64,000 nucleotides of DNA from Archegozetes longisetosus (lineage: Eukaryota > Arthropoda > Arachnida > Sarcoptiformes > Trhypochthoniidae), in the NCBI GenBank assembly GCA_018873245.2, contig JAEMBT020000009.1, forward strand, positions 5,599,180 to 5,663,179. Reading direction: 5' to 3'. Numbering within the stretch: the first letter of the stretch is position 1; each line of letters opens with the position of its first letter. Below, piece by piece: positions 57,155 through 64,000 of this stretch. Below the pieces are notes generated by a model that saw only the letters and a list, made by a program, of their open reading frames with translations, had not been told where the DNA came from and made no database searches. The position numbers and the translations under genes are program-made.

Positions 57155-60100
57155 TCATACATTAGAAGTTTTAGTAGTATTAATGGGTATTAAACCATTA
57201 GATGGTGTAGTAAAGTTATAGCAGTTACCAATATTAGCACTACTATTAACAAGATTATTACTCTTATTAAACATTCTAAGAATCACGTCAAACATCAATT
57301 TTCTCAGCTTTTTCGAGAATATCAGATATAGTAATGGATTGATTCCAGAATTCATGTACAAGAATAATGTTGTGAAGATAGTGAACATTGAGGCATATGG
57401 TGAAGAAACGTTGTACGACTTAACGTAATGCTGAACCAGCTTTCGAGCATGAAAGGGAACACTGAATATAGTGAAGGCCAGCACAATAATCACTAACAGT
57501 TTGATAACCTTTTTTCTTCTGTCTAACAATAGATTTACGGATGATATGTTTGATGAGCCATCGGGTAATGATCTTTGCTTTATACCGTTGGTGTTCCGAT
57601 TGACTGTTAATGTATATCCAGGTAGTGGACATGTCCATAAGTGATAACATACGCGCAGGTATAACACTGTTATTATCGTCAGTGGTATAGCAAAACATAG
57701 TGTTATGTATACGACATCATAGAGTTTTGGATCGTATAGTTTTTGTTTTAGTACACATAATGTCTCACTCATGATTTCATCACCTAGTATAGGAAAAATG
57801 ATTCTAAATAAAAGATTTGGTTTTACTCGAGAATAATTTCGATGGCTTTTTACAAGAGGATAAAAGATATTCCGTTTTGAATATTTGTTTTTTTCTAAAG
57901 GGATGCTTGAAAACTCTTTGAGAAAACTTATTGACAAACTAATGCCATTATAAAAACTCAGTTGAGTAGAAACTTTTACATAAGCAAAGTGTTGAACGAA
58001 ATCTAGGGCTTAAAAGTCTACGCCTTTGGACAAAAAGCTTCCTATTAGAAAAGTATGGAGCGAAAGTGTTCTGAAAACTGTAGTTTCTTGATAATTTACA
58101 ACATTTTCGAAAATTATCAAAAACTAACTTAAGTTTCAGGTATGAGCCTATCTTCAGATAAAATATTTCTTAACTCTAATAAATACGATTTGATTAGAAG
58201 AATAAATATAAGGAATTTTTGTTCGGAAACTTTCGATGTATAGGACACTAGTTTGAAGCATAAAAAATCGAATTGCTGTTTGAGCCATAGAAGCTTTTAC
58301 TATAACTATATTGAACAATATTCCAATGAACAGCTACTGAATATGCCGCAAACTCGGAACTTCAATAGATTTGCTTATCTTTTTAATGCAGCCATGAATT
58401 CTATGAAGGCTTTGGTAATGGAAAAACATAAATAAATTCTGATTTGTTATCTCATATTAAATGCAATTCGATTCTGAGGATGTAATCATCTCTTTATTTG
58501 TCAGTAGACGAAATATATTAATGCTACCAGAGTGTGTAAAAGGTTTTCTAATTCTTTTCTCTATTATTAACGAAATGCTTATCGATATAAAAGATGGAAT
58601 TCTTATCTATTGAAGTCGACATACAATAGGAGTGTAGTTTGACTAATGATTTCAAGATTTAAGAGTAAAAAATGGTTTGAATATTTCTATGGAAGACTTA
58701 AGATTTAAATCCTATTTCAAAACAGATCTAGAATATTCTAATAAACGTCTAGATAACTTTTTTATTTCTATATATATGTATATATATATATATTGTTTCT
58801 ATTCCTCAGAGCAATACTGAATCCGTATTTATTCAGATCTAAAAACTGACAAAACTTCAAACCTATGCACTATTTTTCAATAATAAGCTCTTTAGAATTG
58901 GTTTATTCAGTAACTTAGAAATTATTGATTTTGGAACCTAAATTTTGGAAATTTATTTCATCTTTACATTTCATATTTTATTGTAGTAAAAAATTATATA
59001 ATTCTATACTGGATTTTGACCATAAAGAGTTGGAAAATTGATTATATCTCAAGTAGGCTTTTGCGAGTAATAGAGTGGATTCATATACATCTAGCTTTAA
59101 GATGAGATTTGCTTAAATTTCTTCTATAAACTTTTTATTTAAATTTTATTGGTATTCTTTTCTGGAAAATAAATTTAAATTCCGTATCCTGAATAGTAAT
59201 AAGCTAATTTTCTCATTTAAATGTTCACGCCTTTTATCAAAGAAATGCTGTCTTTGTGGTGAAAAAATTCTCAATTTTATTATAATTTTTTCATCGAAAG
59301 CAAAAGACGTTTTTCACAGCTTTAAGAAAGCTCTCGAAATCCAATGAATAGAATTGTTAACCAAAATAAAAGTCAGGAATTTCGACACTTCTGCTAATTC
59401 TTCTGCAAAGAAAATTCTTATTTGATTACCGAATCTGATCATTAAATTTCTCACGGAATGAGTTGAAATGAATATTTAAATTGAACTGACGATAAAGAAA
59501 AATAACTTTTTGATATGATTAGTTTATTTGAAAGTATCAGCTTTATGCTGAATAAATGATTTGCTTTTGGGTGTAATTAATTCTATGAGCAAGAAGTACA
59601 AAATTAATGTCTCTTTCACTGTTATGAATGCTTTACTCATTATATCATTTTATAACTAATCAAGAAGACTATTTTCGCACTACTAAAACCTTTTATAAAA
59701 TCCTAATTATTTTTGAAAATTTTTATCAAAACTGTTTTTCATTTATAAGATTTGTTTTGAGTCAAAGTTTTTATGAGAAGGTTTATGATTAGTTCTCATT
59801 AGTTATTCAATTTATTTTTGAACTATATACTAAGGACAATATGAGATATTATTATAAGTTTACTTATAAAAAATTGTTGTATTTCGGTCTTATATTTGAT
59901 GCTCATTACAGTTACATCTGATTAGCTATATCATAATTAGATTGGAGTTAGAGAAGAATTTAAGTCTTTTTCCCATTCTCAGTTGAAATTTCACTTCTTA
60001 TATTAATAGTAAAATTTCTAAAAAATCTAATTATTTGCTGAGAGAACAAGTTGAGTGATAGGTTTTATGGCATTCAGTCACCCTGTTCTTCAAGAAAAAT

Positions 60101-62982
60101 TCTCTTCAGTCATGAAATTTTAAATTTACGATAAGCCATCTATTTTCAAAAACTTCTATTGAAACAATAAAATTCTTACCCCTACTAAACTCAAAAGTAA
60201 CAGTTCCATACATGAAGAATCGCGGAACACAACAAATGGCTGATACAAGCCATACAACAGTTATGGTAACCTTTAAATTATTAATCGTTAGCATTCTTCG
60301 GGCCGGAAGAGGATGAACAACAGCCAAATATCTTTCAATAGAGATTACGACTAGTATATAAACAGATGCCGTATAGCTGAGAGCATGAATGAAGTGATAC
60401 ATTCGACATAACAGATCACCAAAAGCCCATTCGGATGATAGATATAGTGATAGATTCTGATAAACACAGAACAAGGCGACACATAAGTCGGCAATTGCTA
60501 AGTTTAGCAGAAAAAAGTTAGTCGCAGTTTGTATTTCGCGATTTAGAGCCAGAACTGCGATTACTAATGAGTTGCCTGTAAGAGGAAGAAATAATCAAAA
60601 ATTTGTTATCAATTTTTCAGATTGAAAGATTGCATGTATGGGATTAATATTGAACAATCCCTTCTTAATTGAAGTAAAAACTCGAGATTTTACTTTTCTA
60701 AATCTGAATGTCTTGACATCGAAATAAATTTGACAAAGTAACAATATGTTTTGCAACTAAGAAAAGTAGATAGATTTTTTTCAAAAATTGTCTATTTCTG
60801 AGAAAATCCTCTTTAAATAAGATAAATCTGATCCATACAAGTGTTAGGGGAAAAAACTTAAATTGTTTGTTGATTGGAAGATAATATTTTATTACTTGAT
60901 TGAATGGATTTACTGAACTTGACTTTTAGTGATATATTTTGATAACATTAGTGTTATTGCTCAACTTTTCTGTAAGACTAATAAGGAATAATAATCAGAA
61001 TTATGCTTTTCATGTATTTGTTCAGGTTATAAATTAATTTCTATGTATGACATCCATCAAATTCTGAAAATTGTCATTTAAAACAAATTAAATACTAATC
61101 TGTACATCTGTCCTATTCATACCAAACATATCATGAATGTTCACTTTAAATATCGATCTATTCTGTTATTAATGTTGTTCTGTATTTCATGAATAACCTG
61201 TAATAAAGATTTCTAATTTAACTCAATTAAAGCTTTATAATTAGATTTAGTCTGTTTCGCTTAATTTGGTATGGCAGTGCTCTTTAGAAATTTAATTAAA
61301 CTAACAAGGATGGGTCTCAACTGCTTTTCACCAATTTTAATCAAAATTTGATTGTTGGTTAACTCTTCAGCACAACTTTCGAACACATAGAATTATCTGT
61401 GGAGTGAGATTTTATCCCACATTTTCCAGATTTTATACTAATTCTAAGTGAATACTCATGCTTTTTGAAACAAAGTTAGCCCATATTTCCCAAGATTTAA
61501 TTTATTCATTAATTAATTTCTGGTTATTATTCGCCACGGCGTCATCAGTGGTTCACTATCTCTCGCATTACTGGTGGCGACAACACGGCACTGCGACACA
61601 AATAGCAACACGAAGCACTACGATGTTAGGGCAAATGTTTGCCCTGGTAATTACAGACAGGATCTCAGAAAATATGTTTCCAGAAAAAATTTTTAAAACT
61701 AAAGTTATGAGTCTAAATTAATCAGGTTTTTCTCATTCAAAGTGAGATATATAACTGAGGAATATCTAAATTCTCAAGAAATTACGACATTTGATTGATT
61801 TTAGCGAGACCTTTAAAGTAAGACTTGAGAACATTTTATCCTACAGTTGCGGTGAAGGGTTAATTTCGGATCACTTATGAATATTTGAGTGACTTCTCCC
61901 CAATCGCTCAAGATGGAAAATATTCAAAGCACTCATACTCAGTGTATAAGAATTATCTGTACAATGTTTATGCAGTATGAAACTTAACTAAAGTCCAGCA
62001 TTTTAATTAGCTGGCATAAAATTTTGTAGAAATTTCAAGAATTTGCTAAAAAATATAGAATTTTAGAGAATATTCTAGATTATTCCATGAAAATTCAGAA
62101 CTTTCTGAAAATTTTCAACGCTAACTATAGGATTCCAGAATTTTCTGTAAGTTCTGGAACTTATTCTAGGGTTCAATAATATTATGGAATACAATTCTAT
62201 TATCATTTAAATGTTTAAACCTTACTGTAAAATCTATAGAAAGTTTGTATTGTCATTCTGATTTTAATAAATATTTTGAAATTTCAAGATTGATATTTTA
62301 TAGATTTAAGTGATTAGGAAATTGGCTCAACATTACACAAATATTACAACGATACTTAGTACATATATTAGGATGTTTTGAATATCAATATTTCCCATCT
62401 TGAACGATTGGGGAAAAGTTACTCAGATTTTCATAGTAAGTGACACAAAATTAATAAACTATCAAATTCTGATCGAAATCGGTGACAGGTAGTTGAGGCC
62501 CTTCCTTGTAAGAGTTGAATAAAATGAGACAAATCTCAAGATTCATGCATAAACATAGGCTATTTTTGCTGACGTGATAGAATTTATAAAGCAATTCTCT
62601 TGGGCATTACGCATGAAAATATCAACTTATTTCTTAGAGATCAAATAAATAAGTCATACGTCTTCTCTATAAACCACATGTTTGAAAATTACTCCTTTGA
62701 GTTTCTCTAATCAAAACTATGTTCATGCATTCTATATCTTTAAGTTGATTCTTTGAAGAAAGTGTGCAACTTACCTACAAAGCAGCAGACAAACACGAAT
62801 GTGTAAGCAATTATCAGAAGTATCTGTACTGATATCTTGTTGAGAAAGTTTTCTTCAACAGAAAGTGGTTGTACCAGGTGATTATTTGTATTATTAAGGG
62901 TATTATTAGTCAAACTACTAGTTAAACTAGAAATATCTCTCATTATGATACTCTCTGTAGTCATCGAAAATCTTATATCCAT
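57155..62982 (-). CDS. Trissin-receptor-like neuropeptide GPCR
   Basis: Class A GPCR of the plasma membrane. Drosophila's relative binds trissin, a three-disulfide neuropeptide. Exons: 62982-62775, 60575-60180 and 57783-57155 (introns about 2.2 and 2.4 kb, both joining split glycine codons), giving 410 aa. The N-terminus has several N-x-T sites (TNNTLNNT). TM1 ends in CCFVGNSLV, split at the exon 1/2 junction. TM2 has LNLAIADL, followed by FCVYQNLSLYL and the TM3 cysteine (LLCRMYHF). ERYLAVVHP stands in place of DRY. The extracellular loop-2 cysteine is in ETLCVLK at the start of exon 3. TM6 reads FSVPFHARKLVQHY, a form I know from trissin receptors. TM7 is NSGINPLLYLIF. The C-tail is Asn/Ser-rich. 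No frame breaks. Repeats sit in intron 1. Orthology is by memory of the family; a sister receptor is possible. Confidence 0.88.
58769..58794. repeat. (TA)n microsatellite in GPCR intron 2
   Basis: Interrupted TA run with one TATG step. Confidence 0.85.
61520..61865 (-). repeat. Dispersed repeat, copy 2 (inside GPCR intron 1)
   Basis: Reverse-complement relative of 43010-43330, about 18 kb away; shared blocks are listed there. The homology continues on the low side to about 61455 (GGGCTAACTTTG / CAAAGTTAGCCC). The 87-codon plus-strand frame here (61458-61721) is a by-product of the repeat. Confidence 0.7.
61875..62442. mobile_element. MITE in GPCR intron 1
   Basis: GATCACTTATGAATATTTGAGTGACTT, then CTCCCCAATCG, starting at about 61878, is mirrored at about 62398-62442 (CGATTGGGGAAAAGTTACTCAG, then TTTTCATAGTAAGTGACAC). 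The element is about 568 bp; the interior has repeated GAATTTT/AAAATTC palindromes (62040-62165). Non-coding. Confidence 0.65.
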
Positions 62983-64000
62983 GTCAAATATTTATTGAGA
63001 TAGTTGTTTTGCAGTGGAAAAGTACTCATAAGTCACTTCTTAGATGAAAATGATCAGGAAAAGTTTCAAAACTATTCTTCTTGTCAATGTTTCATTCACT
63101 TATTCTGTAGGAACTTGATAAAATTTGAGCATATTTTTGTGAAGCTTTGTTAGAAAGTTGTGACAGAATCCTTTTTTAAGCTTCGATACTTTGTTCAAAA
63201 TTTTTCATTTAAGTTTTGCACAATTTCTAGCCTTAGATGTGCTCGATGTGAAAAATTACTTGAATTGCATTTAAATCCAATTTTGGACAACTGGTAAAAA
63301 GACGAAGAGAAATCTCATTCAGAATGTTCTAACAGTTAAGAAGATTAAATGGTTCTTTGAACATTGAATTTAAGGTTTATAGTTTCTTATATAAGAGAAG
63401 AAAGTTTGAAATATTTTAAGCTTCTGTTTCACAATACTTGTGTTTACAGTTGAAGCGATTATGATATTGAGCTCATGCTTCTTAAAGCATTTATTTGATA
63501 CATAAGATAGCTACGAATCTTATCTCAAATCTGTATGAATTTTAGACAATATTTCATTTGGATGAATTAAAAATTGATAATCTATCAAATATTCTGAAAT
63601 AAGGTTACGTAAGACTTAGTAAACACTAACTCTACACAACGAAAACTTGCAACGCTACCAAGATCTATATTTATAACTGAACTATTGCTTGAAGGTTACA
63701 CAAAAGAATAAGTGTTTTTGTGGAGAATACGTCTATTCAATGGTTTCTATTATATAAGTTCAGTAAACAATTTTTCTGGTCTTAGATAACAGTTGGTTAT
63801 TTGGAAAGCTTTGTTGAGTGCTCTTAGACATTAATAAGGTTTCTAGAAGTTTAGTAATTGAAAAAATTACTTTGAAACATGATTCTTAACTCAAGATATC
63901 TTTTATTAAAAATTTTCAGATAGATTTAGTTTCTTTCTCTTTGATAATTTCGAAACTTTAAAAAATATAATAAAGATAAGTATCAAAGTTCAGCTTCGGT
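62983..64000. other. 5' flank of trissin-receptor-like gene
   Basis: AT-rich. No gene, repeat or clear promoter motif recognised. Untranslated first exons of the receptor could lie here or further on. Confidence 0.4.

Noticed and set aside
57420-57698. Minus-strand frame
   Set aside because: Alternative frame of GPCR exon 3, where another frame gives TM5-TM7.
58253-58435. 60-codon plus-strand frame in GPCR intron 2
   Set aside because: Starts at TTG, no family, no splice support; possibly an old repeat fragment.
61458-61721. 87-codon plus-strand frame
   Set aside because: Lies in a dispersed repeat whose other copy at 43 kb does not keep the frame.
1-64000. True tRNA, rRNA or other structured RNA genes
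   Set aside because: No full cloverleaf or conserved rRNA block was found; the only tRNA-like sequences are inside the composite elements and cannot pair fully.

Overview
The window is AT-rich eukaryotic nuclear DNA: spliced genes with GT-AG introns of roughly 55-500 bp (2 kb and more in one gene), long gene-poor stretches, and many decayed transposons. The gene set is arthropod: a gustatory-receptor-like 7TM protein, a trissin-receptor-like neuropeptide GPCR, GILT thiol reductases, a secreted DOMON protein, a 4-coumarate-CoA-ligase-like enzyme, and a Lys/Gly/His-rich secreted protein. The gustatory receptor's C-terminal 'GFYCW' block made me think of an arachnid, perhaps a mite. That assignment is inference only.

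Layout. 0.5-1.4 kb: 5' half of an acyl-CoA ligase gene (minus). 3.3-10.7 kb: a repeat island with solo LTRs (4-bp target duplications), a foldback element cut by two of those LTRs, a second foldback, a Merlin transposon with long repeat-bearing TIRs, and another TIR element. 11-16.3 kb: a diverged tandem duplication flanking an intact three-exon gustatory receptor gene; comparing its copies exposes four insertions. 16.3-19.2 kb: mariner and hAT relics. 20.1-24.3 kb: DOMON gene divergent from two secreted-protein genes. 24.7-31.1 kb: a GILT cluster, one intact four-exon gene and two decayed paralogues on the same strand, with MITEs between and inside. 31-57 kb: a gene desert with palindromic MITEs, a second copy of the tandem-repeat-armed composite element, hAT, Tc1 and pogo relics and microsatellites. 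57.2-63.0 kb: an intact three-exon trissin-receptor-like gene (minus), with repeats in its introns.

Working together. There is no operon logic. The DOMON gene and the 21.5-kb gene share a 0.6-kb divergent spacer. The GILT genes are a local birth-and-death family, and all three members show CxxS instead of CxxC at the active site. The most unusual item is a Foldback-like composite element (11.9 and 37.4 kb). Its arms are arrays of about 15 bp, its core carries a tRNA-like segment and a short peptide-coding tract, and one copy has a 9-bp target duplication verified against an empty site.

Limits. Exon structures were built by eye from splice signals and family resemblance; no search was run. 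Base composition, identity values and some element borders are approximate.
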